A stretch of DNA of 64,000 bases from Anisakis pegreffii (lineage: Eukaryota; Nematoda; Chromadorea; Rhabditida; Anisakidae), in the NCBI GenBank assembly GCA_035041965.1, contig JAPYMA010000023.1, positions 1-64,000 of the forward strand, written 5' to 3'. A model generated the notes under the pieces. That model was not told the origin of the DNA. It saw only the letters and a list, made by a program, of their open reading frames with translations, and made no database searches. This document shows, piece after piece, positions 12,555-25,109 of the stretch. Numbering within the stretch: position 1 is the stretch's first letter; each line of letters opens with the position of its first letter. The translations under genes were made by a program, and so were the position numbers.

Positions 12555-14020
12555 ATGTATGGAATATACCGGGGCTTAAAAACAAAAAACATAGGTCGAG
12601 TCGAGGTTGTTTCTTCACTTCTCTCGGTCTTTTCCTCTTCCATGTTGGTACGTCTGGGTGCAACTCATTCAGCATGATTTTAGATTCAACCAAAATTGAT
12701 TATCACTTATTTAGACATATTACCTTTCAGGATATTCATTGTGGCTATCACACTGCCAACTGCTACAATCAGTGTTGTTACTTATCAAATGATAAGTCAG
12801 ATCAATTTGGGCAGACCAATTGGTGGTAGAACGTGTGCTGTTGAGGTTCTGAAACTATTTCACTTTTAAACGATTTGCTTGAATTTCTGTAATGTCGCTT
12901 ACTGTCGAAATTTCAAGCAATTTAATCGATTGCTCTCTTTTTAATTGGGCTTTTTTTTAAGTTTAGCATTCAGTTGCTATGAAGTTAGTTCATCGCACAA
13001 CTTCAATCATAGACACTATCTTTTCATACTTTCAAATATAAACATGGTAAAAATGGAAAAATTCATGATGACATTCGCATTCACAGAAATTAATGAATGA
13101 TCCATAATACTCGTGATACTATGAAAGAGATTTTAGTCGTTTTGAATGCTGATAACAGAAAAAAATAAATGAATCGATCACGATAAATTGCTTCTTTCCT
13201 ATCGCAACACAACTGATCCTCTTCAGGAACGTCCATCGGTTGAAGCTTTAGTATAATACAGGTTTGAGAACAAAACAGCTCTCAATAACAACAGAAAATC
13301 TTTGTAGTGAAATTCTCATTCTTAAAATCAGATGTTCCATAACATTGTTCGTTTTTTGTTTAATGCTATCAGTGTGGTATCATGCTGTCTGAATTTAAAT
13401 CGTTATTCAATCTAAGTGCATTACACTAAAGCGAATCTAATGGATTTCATTGTTTCAAGTTAATAACTTCAGAACAATAATCAGCTGATGATCAACGGTA
13501 GATTCGTTCGTTATTTGAACGCTAACGATCTACGACAGCTCGCAGATTATCAAAGGAAAGTGGATCATTGGCAGAAGAAACTTGACCTGCACATTGAACA
13601 TGTAATCAGTTTGCATTCATGTGAATTATCTAACAAAGTCATGGATGTCATTCGTTACTGATTTGTTGCAAAACGTTAAGATTGTTACAGAATGTAATGT
13701 CACAACCTGTAACTGCTACAAATTTGTTACTGTTACTGCTTTAAAAAACAGATTCCAGTTTGGATGCAGGCAACCAATCGTCATGTATTTAATATAATGA
13801 CTTTCAGCGAGTGAATGCTGGTGAAAATCAGCGACGACAACAGATGAATGCGGCATTTGGTCCAGACGGTTCGTATGTTAAAAGTTTTAAAGGACCATTC
13901 TGGGAAGAACAACACCTGAACACTCCACCGCCCACCACCCTACCAACCTTTGCTCCCGAACAAATCGCTGAGGTTCCAACAGAACAGTACCCTGATCCAC
14001 CCGCATTTTGCTTGCAGTAA
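12555..14020 (+). CDS. Pepsin-inhibitor-3-like secreted protein
   Basis: Exons with in-phase GT/AG junctions: 12801-12845, 13473-13601 and 13808-14020 (TAA). A first exon from ATG 12555 to 12647 is tentative. The joined protein would be ~159 aa. The core aligns by eye with the nematode pepsin-inhibitor-3 repeated domain (type member Ascaris PI-3, an aspartic-protease inhibitor): TCAVENNNQLMINGRFVRYL, an acidic/basic helix (LRQLADYQRKVDHWQ), then a Pro-rich tail ending PDPPAFC. The two cysteines bracketing the domain match the family pattern. Only one domain is present, whereas Ascaris PI-3 has two. The start is the weak point. Reading upstream of 12801 in the same frame gives a hydrophobic signal-like segment (IFIVAITLPTA), but no matching donor was found for it. 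An AATAAA lies at 14176. Confidence 0.75.
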
Positions 14021-14175
14021 TCAACGAACAGAAGTAACACAGAGCGGTCGTTTCTGTTACGCAAATTGCAATTAATGCATCATATTATCAAACAGTGTGT
14101 TTGTTGTAAATGATTTCCTTTTGATTATTCATATAAATTGTTTCGTCACGATTGTGTATTGTAACTCTAATTGAG

Positions 14176-14181
14176 AATAAA
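14176..14181 (+). terminator. Poly(A) signal of the pepsin-inhibitor-like gene
   Basis: A canonical AATAAA lies ~155 bases after the TAA at 14018-14020, in a T-rich context. It is the first such hexamer after the stop. Confidence 0.5.
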
Positions 14182-14189
14182 ACTTTATT

Positions 14190-16092
14190 TGGTGACAAAC
14201 GCATTTTGAGATCTATTCGTTCATCTCGCATTCTCATTATGACAAATGCCTCACTGAAATAACAAAAATTCAGTTGCTGCTTTTTGTCTCAACTTATGAA
14301 GAATTACTTCTTCGGATTCTACTTTCGTTGTATTTGGCAAGTTAAACATTACACTTTTCTACTCCTCATTATTGCAAGTGCTTTTGAGATTCAGCTGTTC
14401 GATGTGAATTTCTTCAAATGATTGATGCAATTATCCGATTCTATTTTATTCAACAAAAAAAAACGATAATTTATGCGTAAATAAGAGCAACATTACAGAG
14501 AATATATAATATGCAGATTACAACATAACATTACATTTTCGTTTGAAGCGAGTACGTAATAACAGATCATGGAAATGCATTCATCGAACAGAAAAAACGA
14601 TAAAGTATCATATAACTGAGAAGATCATTTGAATGAGATTTTTCAGTCTCATGTGATGTTGAAGTAAAACAAATTCAGATCTACTTCTGAGGACTGCACA
14701 CAAAACTGCAAATTCCAGGGCTTTTCAAATCGTTTCCATTAGCCAAGTCACGCATCAACACCCTGGAATTCTGCTAGAGGTAGACTCTCCTATCATCTAA
14801 GAACTCCTACAATAGTGTTTGATCTGAAGTCACGAATGTGAACACAGCAAAATCACATGACATATACGATGATTAAAAGCCACTGTTGATCAATTCATTC
14901 CAAACGGAATAATAAAGAACCCAATAAAATCTGATCATAAGCGCCCTCAGAATATCATAAAGCAGATAACAACGGTACAGATCAACAATATGAAGTAATT
15001 CAGCAATAACAACAACAAACAAAATCCGATAAAGTTCTGTACAAATAATTGAATCGATTTTAAACATGTAATTATAAAAGTACGACGGAATTATACACGA
15101 TACTGATCAAGACAGAAAGCTTCGTTGCAATTGGAACATATTCGACATGCAAAAATTGGTTGATACTGTAAAAATATAAAATGATATCAGAGTTTAAAGG
15201 AAGACAATATCAATTGAGTATAAAAAAATCTGCATTGTTATGACAATGTAGAGCGAGGTTGAAACGACACAATTCATTACATATAATAGAGTCCATTTGT
15301 CAATATTCAAAGTTTATATTTCAAACAGACAACGTAACACTGAACAATAAGAGGATACAGCTAAGCACATGGAATACAGGACATTACCAGTCGAGCGAAA
15401 ATGAGAATACAATAATTGAATGTAACGCAAATAAACACAAAATGAATGAGTCACACCCTCCTATGCCTAAAAGGGAAATGCGCCATTTATTTCTGCCACC
15501 CTTCTAACAAACTTTCATGAATTTCTTCGAAAGATAACAATGTGAACTCAGACTTATATTCCCTCCATATCATTCAAATATCATAAAGCATAAAACCATG
15601 AAATATGCATAAAACGAATCATGAAAAATGAGCCATTTTAGGCGTCATCTTATCTCAATAACAAAATTTTCACATCTCTGCCTCAATTGAAGGGCAGTGA
15701 GAAATATGTAAACGCATAGATTCAAACTTAATTATCAGCTGACGATTCAAGAACATTGCAAATGAATGAAAAGATACACATTAAACGAATACTGGACACG
15801 CCATTCATTGCAATGACGCAATGCTACAATTATCTTACTATTAGTGTCATCAACATGAACATTAGGAGTTAAAAATACAGGTGATCAAGAATTGTTCGGA
15901 TGATTCAGAGCCAGCAAATCAATTCGCATTCTTCAGAGGTATGGCTGGATGAATGAAAATCGAGAAATTTGATAGAAATGACCAAATAACGATAGTTTTT
16001 TACACTTCAAATGCACTAACGTTCGGTATTTATTGCAGATTTGACAACAGATATTCTCCTTATTGATATTCAGATACGAGTTGACTATCAAT
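14190..16092. other. Convergent intergenic region, no supported gene
   Basis: This lies between the 3' ends of the pepsin-inhibitor-like gene (+) and XPC (-). A perfect 10-bp inverted repeat, AATTCCAGGG (14711-14720) and CCCTGGAATT (14761-14770), could form a hairpin with a 40-nt loop. Open frames at 14873-15507 have ordinary AT-rich composition and no family resemblance. Confidence 0.4.
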
Positions 16093-19000
16093 TTATAAAA
16101 CTTCCTCATCAGCGTCATCATTATTACGATACTTCGAAGTTGGTAGAGTGAAATTCGTTGCTGGCCATGCCGTTGCCATATCATCATTGATCGGTGTTTC
16201 AGTTTTCGGTTCGTTCGCAGCACTCTCATCCGCATTTTCTAAGCATTCGTCAACACTCTGAAAGCGTGATTCAGTACAAGTGACTAGCAAATTTCAGTGA
16301 ATGCATCACTATTTAAAACAAGATAAATTTGACGAAATGAGCTCAGATCATTAGTAATGGAGAGATACACTGTGGCAACTCTATCAAAAATAAGACGTGA
16401 TCGTTTATGTCATGAATTATTCGAATAGAACACAAGAGATATATGCACAAAAATCATACAAGATGACGTCGATCGGGTCCAAGAAATCTGGCATGAACTC
16501 TACGCATCAGCAATACACCTCGATATAGACGTTTCCAATTCTTTTTAGCGCGTTCTCGACGCTTCTAAAATTCAACAAAACAATACGTTTACTGATGAAA
16601 GGTGCCGTTGTGAATGAACCAAAACGCGAGAATAAATTGAATGGATGTGTAATCAGATTGTGAACTCAATACACGATATACCTTCTCAGCATTGATTCGC
16701 TTCTTTTCATAGTGCTCAGTCCACGCTGCTTTCAATCGCATTGCATCTTTGGCCAGTACCACACAGCCATCAAGTCTGAAATCGTCACAGTTAATTGTTG
16801 CACTCAGTCTCCTTTCCAAATTATTATTCACAAACCATTAAGCAGTCCTATTGTAACCAAAAGGAAACAAGCGTATGCAATTCTTCACTTATTCCCATTG
16901 AATTGATGTTATAAATAATTAAGTGAATAAATGAAAGAATACACAAATGAATATGATGAAAAGAGTTGATTACATCGGATGACTTCCGCCCTTATGAAAT
17001 TCCCAACCAACCACCGCAGGTGCACATTCAATGTCCATTTGCCGTGCTAAGCCGTAAAGTCCATCGAGATGAAGATGCACACATCCTTTTGGCAACATAC
17101 ACTCTTTATACATATAAATATTACCGAATTCGTTGCGCGGTATACGACCCTGATAAAGGAGAAAGTTTCAGTTGATGAGATGATTATTAAGATAATCAGT
17201 GGAACATTAATAAAGTTATAATATTCCACGCAATGCTTAAAATTGATTCATATTTTGCCTGCAAACTGCTATAAGATTCTAGGCAATTATGAACGAATGA
17301 AAATAAATTCGACGATAATGAAGAAATAAAAATCTAACATCGACAATTTCTGGTGGAACGTATGGCTCTGTTTGCCAATATCCAAAAACGTCCAACGTTT
17401 TCGGTTCGCGTTGTTCCTCGGGAAGACGAATATTCGGTCGTGCTTTCACAACCTTATACGGTTTTTCGCCGGGCTGTAACGAGCACAAATAAATTTAAAG
17501 AGCACAATGGACATTCGTTAGGATATCGATAACAACCAAGGGCATTAATAAATAAGATATGCGATAAGTAACCTTTACTGAACGTGCTTGTTTCATCCAA
17601 TTCAATGCTCCCTGCAAATGATAGACACTACTTCGTGGATACACCTCAATGCCACCACGAAATGTTGCAACTGGTTTTTGATCCTCCGGATAAATTGCTT
17701 CGAATTTTAGAAGGTCTCTCTTCAACACATACCTCAAATGACAATATGGATGTCTTTAAAATTTGCATCCGTCATCAACAATTGATATTTTTTGAGCGAG
17801 GATAATTTTATTATCGTTTGGATAAGGTGTCGCAAGTTCTATAGTAGTCACACTCAAAAATGACTGGAATCTTACTTCAAGGTATTCCTCTAAGATGTGC
17901 ACGATTTATTTGTAAACTCTGAACACCGAAGACACATAATTTCCTGCAGAGGGTACGATAAGGAGAAAGGCGTAAAAACTAAGCGGTGAGAAAGAAAACT
18001 GAAAAGTTAGCAACGTACAGAGGATGATTTTTGAATTCGGCGACTGTAACTGGCATGGGTTTTGTCATTAGGAAATTGTGGAGTTTAACCGTTTCGAGAC
18101 GATTACGAGCATGATTTTTACTTTGGAATGGCTGAAAAATCAACGTAAAGGAAATTTAAATGTGAAATCGAAGGAATTTCAGTGCGCCAACAAAAAAAAA
18201 CAAGGAATAACCAGCCAGTTCTCGGTCTCGAAATGATATCGATAAGAAACAGGCAAAGAATGGTAATCAAATGGCTCATATAACTTGAAGAATTTGATAA
18301 CTAATTGCAACTTTTAACGAAAATTACAAAAATTGCCTATATATAAGTAGGCATCCGTCAAGGTACATATCGTAATCGGTTGAACAGAATAAAATTCACG
18401 AAGATTCAATAGAACTGAATTAGGTCAATTGACTAATACCATAAGTGATGATTTCCACCACTCCTCATCGATCCTCAATCGTCTCACTTCACTCGAAAGA
18501 TACTTGGATGCATATCGCGCCGTTACATCTCGCATACCAAACTCTATGCAATCATATTTACTGTCAATACAAATAGATAATTCTGTATGTGATACTGAAT
18601 ATATCATATAAGCCATAAGAGCAATGGATAATCTGATGTTTTACTGTTCAGAATGACTTGAAAGCAGGCAATATTTATCTATTTCTCTAACAAACCTTCA
18701 ATTTCACGACGTCTAATGCAGACTCAGGACAGAATACAACGTAGGATTGGTTAGAGGTGCATGGATGACGGTATTAAACACCGAAACGTTGATGGTTTAG
18801 TGAATAAATAAACAAATCTTATGCGACTGCTAACCATAAGCAATGTCAGATATCAGATAGTTTAGTCAAGTAACCAGCATGCACCTGATGCAAGAAGTAG
18901 GGAAAGGTTCACTGATAAATGATCACTGAGCGAGAAAATGTAATGAATGATAAAAGGTAACTTTTGGATTACATTACTTCATTTGTTGGTGCTTGAATAG

Positions 19001-22000
19001 CGAAACGACTCGTATTCCTCAACTAACGGAAATAACAAATTTGAAAGTTCATAAACAGCAATAACAATTTACCATTATCAATCGCGATTACGTAATGCAT
19101 TGGTGATGTGGCATCTGATTCGATCAGTTCAGCCATATCAATTGTTCCTTTCATCGGGTCTATGCCTGCAAAAAATTGAATGATTGTTCGTTATCTTCCT
19201 TGATATTCTTATTGAGAATTCCATCAGTTCGAAGCATCCAGTTCTCCTCACTAACTATAAATGTACTGTCATTTAATGAACCAGTTTATTCCTACGCATT
19301 GTATGTAAAATACTCATACAAAAGGCACAAAAATGTTACAGAAACAAGCGCACTCCCTTGAAACCATCACAAAAGACCGTTACATAAACCGAAAGAATTT
19401 ATGTACAGTCCTTCAGCGTCATTCATTCTAATTCCAACATTCTCACAATAAAACCATTCAAATTCATCTTCGAGAGCACAAAATCGAAAATGATAACCAC
19501 AAACGATTATCCATTCAAATGAAAATAAACTTACAAATCCACTCTTCGGATATTTCATCCCAATATTCCACCCAATAATTACGCCCCAAATTGACCTTCT
19601 TCGTAGGCATTTTCTTCTTAGAATTGACGGTGATCCCCTTCACTGAACTATTGACCGCTTTCTTGAATCTCTTCTTCTGCTCCTCTTCTTTTTGACGTTT
19701 ACTCTTCGGCGTCCAATCCACCTCACTCGCACTTTCATTCAATTCTGCACTTGTTGCGTTGTCTTTCGTCGATTCTTTCCCAGTTCGATTTGAGGTCTTT
19801 GAAGAATCAGCTTTACTCGATGATGCTTCATTCTCCTTTTTTTCATTCGATTTTGCCAAACTTTTAAGATCCTGAAATATCCATCGCATTATTATTATTA
19901 TTATTATTATTATCACCAGCAATATTACAAAATTCGTAAAAAATTAACGTCAACTTTTTAAAGCAATGAGCCAATGCCATGCTAACTAACATCAAAATTC
20001 ACAGAACTGCGATAGTATAAATGGACATCCAAAAATGGACAACTGACCGGTTTATGTGAAATAGGATAACATGAAAGACACAAGCGAACGGATTGTTTCA
20101 GTGCAAGTAAACACAGAACCAGTATCTAAAATGTAATGCATCAGTCAAAAGAATATCAAAAAGAGTTTAACAGCAAATGAACAGCAGATTATCCATTTTA
20201 TCATTCCATAAGCCATTTGATACCTTTTTGGTAATAAATGAAATTAGGAATCGCTTCGAGAAGTGTAACATATCATTTATTCACTGCGAGTAGTGGAAGT
20301 TGAAAAATAATTCGTGGTTATCGACGTGATGTGAATTCATTTGTCATTACATATCTACATAATCGATTCAATGAACAATGTTGAATGGTTCACAAAGAAA
20401 TATTAATCGATAACTCACTGAAGCAATATCTTTCGGCGTTTCGTAGACCTTATCGCTGATCAACATTCCGAGTCGTTCAACCTGGGAATTGAAAACGCTA
20501 TGAGATAATTTAAAACTATAACCAATCGCAAAAGGAACTTTTCCTTTACGGAGGATCGTCACTTTGGTTAATCGGTTAATGAATGTTAACGTGGATGAAT
20601 CTTATCGTCACACAGTCGATCAAATCAGCCAATCAAAACTGGGAATTCATAGTAAAAATGCGACAATTCTTATGTAAAGATGAACCTGTGCGTCGCAGAA
20701 TCCACTTCTTGTCAAATAAATGGTCAAGTCTTTACGAACGAATGCCGAATGGAACCACTTCATGAATCGCTCGACCGATGCTGTATCAAATGACAATTGT
20801 GCTGACTGCACATAACCCTCCGGGATCAACGATAAGCACTGTGCAGATAGATATTCACTACGAACCAAAGAACGCATCCACACACGTAAATGTGCTACAT
20901 AACAGAGCAGGTGCATCTGAATTCCATTGTCATTATTGCTTCCACCTATAAGTCGCTCTGGTTTCATGAATAAAACAATAAAACATAAATGAATACGATT
21001 GTTCACGTGAACAAAGGTGAGACCACTCTCTGAAAAATTCCGTTAAAGTACGAAATCAAATGAATAAAATTAAATCGAATGAAACGAATACCTTATGACA
21101 GTTGATTTGCCTTTTGAGGATCTGACGATTAACTTCTTGTCTCAGAAATTTCGCCCACTTACTTTCTTCACTTTCCTCGGGTTTCTTTGGCCGTTCAATT
21201 GTAACTTCAACATCCTGCTGATGACGATGGTGTTTGACTTCCTCCGCAGCCTCATCAATCTCTTCCATTTCCTCCCATTCATCTTCTGAACCACTCGATG
21301 ATGAGGATGACACCGTCGAAGTTTTATTTCGAGATAACGCTAAGCTTTTAGCCTGATCTGATGTCGGCTTTTGCTTTTTAACAGCACGTTTTGGTTTCAC
21401 CTTTGTTCGCTTTGCTGAAGAGGTGCTCGGTTCATCCATTAACTCGCCTTCTGAATCACTTTCAACATATTTCTCCTCTTGTTCCAGTTTCACCTTCGAA
21501 TTCTTCGCTTTTCGCTCATGTGTTCTTTTGCGTTGATTACTATCAGCAAGACGTTTGTTCTCTTGTTTTTGGTTCGATTCGCTGAAAGTTTCTGTGGATT
21601 CTCGTTTAATGAAGTATGCTGATCGTTTGATATCTTCTTTCGTTGATTCGTTGTGATCCGATCCAGTCGACGAATCCACTCTCATTTGATTCGACGACGA
21701 ACTTGCTTTAACGTTCTTCTTTCTCGAATTTCTTAACGGTGCCATTTCCTTGTTTTGCTTACAGTTAGCATTTGTTTTACTGGCGGTTTTTCCGGAAGCC
21801 TGGTTCAACTTTAAGAAATCTTCATCAGTTTCGCTATTTTCTTTCTGATCATTCGAAAAAGTTTTTCGTTTCCCCACATTTTGTTCTCTTTCATTGACTG
21901 TTTTCTTTCGTGGACGTGATTTCACAGGTGCTTTTTCAGATTTTTCAGACGCTTTCGCATTTCGATTTGGTCCTGAAGAAAGTTACTGTTCATTAATGGT

Positions 22001-22590
22001 TTTATGAATTCAAACAGCAATCTAACGAATGTACAGCTGACAGTTCTTCACATAATTAGTACTATGAAGTTAAAAATATCTTCATGGCAACGCCTTTATG
22101 CAGGGAACACTCAGACGTTGGCTCATTTTTTGCATTGTATTTATGAGAACGCTGGTCTTCATCCCATGCTTTTATCTAATCTCAGACTTGAAAAAACTGA
22201 ACTACTTGGCAGAAACTTAAGCCAGTATTAATACCGTAATCTGTGAAAAAAATTACAGCTGTCTGTCTGATGAGATAAATTTATGCGAGTTTGATTCCAA
22301 CTTACTTGAATTCATAATTCAACATCACAAAGCTGTTTGTTTCAATTTGAAATTCTTAACTCAGAATAAGATGAATGGAATTAAGTTCATACGATTAAGC
22401 TTGAACTGAACTAGCTGGATGGAAAACAATAAAAAATATAATTTATAAAAATGGAACCTTGTTGATCGGTTTCCGCTTTGCGTGAGTTCTTTGCACCACT
22501 CTTTTTTCCACTGTCCACAGATCGTTGTGTTTGTTGCTGAGGTTTACCCGCAACGTTGTTTATTCTTTGTGATCTTCTGAACGGTGGCAT
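16093..22590 (-). CDS. xpc: XPC/Rad4 nucleotide-excision-repair damage sensor
   Basis: Fourteen exons, all in phase: 22458-22590, 21092-21972, 20665-20916, 20419-20481, 19535-19871, 19073-19165, 18440-18543, 18019-18131, 17573-17732, 17339-17473, 16974-17149, 16682-16775, 16460-16564 and 16093-16257. The total is 2811 nt, 936 aa, against 940 in human XPC. XPC binds helix-distorting lesions and starts global-genome repair. Residues 45-310 are Lys/Ser/Glu-rich linker. The transglutaminase-like fold begins ~320 (MHLLCYVAH at 339) and resumes at ~545 ([15 protein letters not shown]) through [17 protein letters not shown]1 is ~622-680 ([21 protein letters not shown]), BHD2 ~680-745 ([13 protein letters not shown]) and BHD3 ~758-835 ([21 protein letters not shown]). 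The C-terminus is acidic. The ATG at 22590 follows a TTGCAG that could be a trans-splice acceptor. Confidence in identity is high; the last donor (16459) is the least certain junction. Confidence 0.95.
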
Positions 22591-22599
22591 CACCTGCAA

Positions 22600-23625
22600 T
22601 TATACTAAAATGACTACCGCAAAATAATTTGTACTTGAGCTTAGACTGCCGCTAAGGTTCTGGACTAGGCTATGCCTATGGTTATTCCTGAACATTTGAG
22701 CCACTTTTGTACATAAAATAAACTCGAACGGAAGCCTAATTCTAGTGTTAAGCCACTCCGAAGTCGATAAGATTGTGGAAAATATACACCAAGAAATATT
22801 TTATGATTTGTTTGAGGTGAAAGTATTTCAGCAACAGCAAATAATGCGCCTGATTCAAACAGTACGCCTGACTTATTGTGTGACCCACAACGGGCTTGCC
22901 AAATGTCTGGCTTGCAATTGTCGCTAGTGGATCCGTCGTAGACCCCTTAAGTCTTGTTTTACTAAGTTCACTGAATTTCCACTATTACTTGTAACTTTTC
23001 CCATTCTCACCAACCATATCACTGCCTTACTCTCACTTATTTTTTCTCCAATAATGTGTACTCTTCTCATTTGCAACATTTCCAGTTCAGTTGATTTTTA
23101 TAAAGAAAAGTTTAGTGGGAAACGAATCGCCAAAATCCCGTGCAATTGTCTTGAGATGTGAATATCTACATTGTGAAATATTCTTTATATTCATCTAATG
23201 ATGAGTGCTTTTCTTAATTATCTCGACTCTGATTTCACATATTACGATTTCACAATTATTAATGCCACAGTGGTTATTAGATCCTATTATCTTTCATAGA
23301 TTCACTCATTACTAATTAACGGTAATCTTGCAGTTAAAATGTTTATGAAAAGAGGCTGGGCCACACACCAACCTCATGTTGAGGCTTTCCTCTGCCTTCG
23401 GCTGAGGTTCACCATGAGCACTAGTCTGAGACTTACCCGGAGGTTGAGGTTTACCCTCGGTTCATATGGAAGCCCGCTCCGTGGGGTCGAGGCTCATCCA
23501 CAGATTACTTTGTGATTTGTAGACCTTTCGTCGTAAACATCTTCAATATAAGACTAACTTAATTAGCTCGATTCAGATTTCTTGTCTGAAGCATCGGGTT
23601 GCGGTACGAGAAAAACTGAATCGCC
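22600..23625. promoter_or_regulatory. Divergent XPC / SGT1 intergenic region
   Basis: The two start codons (22590 minus, 23626 plus) are ~1.03 kb apart and transcribed away from each other, so both promoters should lie here or very near. A GC-richer patch at 23350-23500 has short repeats of a 'tgaggttYacc' type motif (near 23412, 23446) and small palindromes such as 'ctgccttcggct'. I see no TATA-like element that I would defend. The 60-codon frame at 22745-22927 is not convincing. Confidence 0.4.
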
Positions 23626-25100
23626 ATGTCAAATCCGAAGTATGTCGGTATATTGTTACACTCATTTCCTATACATATGAACTTATAGATTTAATTTCAA
23701 TGTCTTGATTTTAGCAAAAGGTCAGTTCATTTTGAGAGCATGCTCTTTTAATGTACTTGAATTGCAGATGGGATTTTTATCAAACAGAATCACATATAAT
23801 ATTGAATATACTTAAACGTGGTGTATCACTGGACGAATGCAAAGTGAAATATGCCAATCAGTTTATCGACGTTTTAGTCAATGATGCATCAATATTTCAT
23901 TTGGAATTATTGCATCCCATTGATTCTTCAAACCTACAAGTTAAATGCACGCCATCTAAGGTAGACATTCACTTTATTCTATGCGATTAAATTATTATTC
24001 CTCGAATATTTCAGTTCTGTTGGAATATTTTTAATGGCCAAAGTTGCTTGATAAGCTGTCATCGATTGTGATTTATATTGTTGATATCAACGTTTTGATA
24101 CTGCAAAACGGTCAAAGAAATGATCTCTTATTTTAGATTGAAATCAAAATGCCAAAATTAGTCGGCGAACATTGGGAAACTTTGGAAAAGCAAAGTGCTA
24201 GTGAGCAACAGAAGAAGGTTGATTAATTTTAATAAGTGATCGAATCTTTTAATGTTGCTGTAGATTAATCTCATTTAAGTTTATGAAAAAAAATTCATCT
24301 CATTAATCTCAAAAAAAAATCAATTGAATTTTTGCAGTAGAGTAGTTAAGATTTTTCTCGCATTATTCAGTTTGATGAAGTGATGAGAACTATCGTAAAT
24401 TGATATGCCTTCTTACGTTGAGTCTCCAAAGATCACCCAACAATAAGTCATCATTTTTCTGTATGTTGTATTGTTATTATTATCACTGTTATTATTTAGA
24501 CTACAATAGTAAATTGGGATAAATTTGCGAAAGAGGTCGACGAAGAAGAGGATAAAGTGGAAGGTGACGACGCTGTCAATCGAATGTTTCAGGTCGAATT
24601 CTGAATCAGTCTAAATTCAAGTCGTTTATTGTGAACTGATTGGCTTTTTTTCTCATTCTCAGTTACTTCGAATTATCGTACTGCTCAAAACATCCAACAG
24701 TCAAACAAAGAGTTACTTTTGAATATTCTTCTTCGTGCCAACGTTTTCTGTCCTGCCAAAAGCAATAGTCTTCTGTCAGTAAGTGAAACTGTATTTGTTT
24801 TTAATGGAAAGTTTGGATTGGTTCCGTCCTCCGTATTTCCCAAAAAATATCGAGGAATCGACCCTCGACGTCTTTTGATGATAAACGACTAGCCTATCAA
24901 AAAGATGTAAGAATTTTGAAATAGATGTTTGATTGCAGAAAATCTACGCAGAGGCGGATGATGATGTGAAGAAAGCAATGCTGAAATCGTATACGGAAAG
25001 TGGTGGCACCGTATTGAGTACGAATTGGAATGAAATTAAGAAGAAACGAACCGAAATCAAGCCACCCGAGGGTATGGAATTTAAACGGTGGAATGATTGA
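23626..25100 (+). CDS. sgt1: SGT1-like co-chaperone (CS + SGS domains, no TPR)
   Basis: Five exons in phase: 23626-23639, 23768-23960, 24137-24217, 24500-24592 and 24939-25100 (TGA). The product is 180 aa. SGT1 links HSP90 to SKP1/SCF ubiquitin-ligase and kinetochore functions. The CS domain spans ~5-90: KWDFYQTE, then a Leu-rich LELLHP, then SKIEIKMPKLVGEHWETLE. The SGS domain spans ~97-180: NWDKFAKEVDEEE, EGDDAVNRMF, and the near-invariant TESGGTVLSTNW followed by a PPEGMEFKRW end. The N-terminal TPR block of human and plant SGT1 is absent. The protein starts four codons before the CS domain, so this is an original short form and not a missed exon as far as I can tell. Invertebrate SGT1 proteins without TPR are known. 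Confidence 0.95.
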
Positions 25101-25109
25101 TTCACTTCA

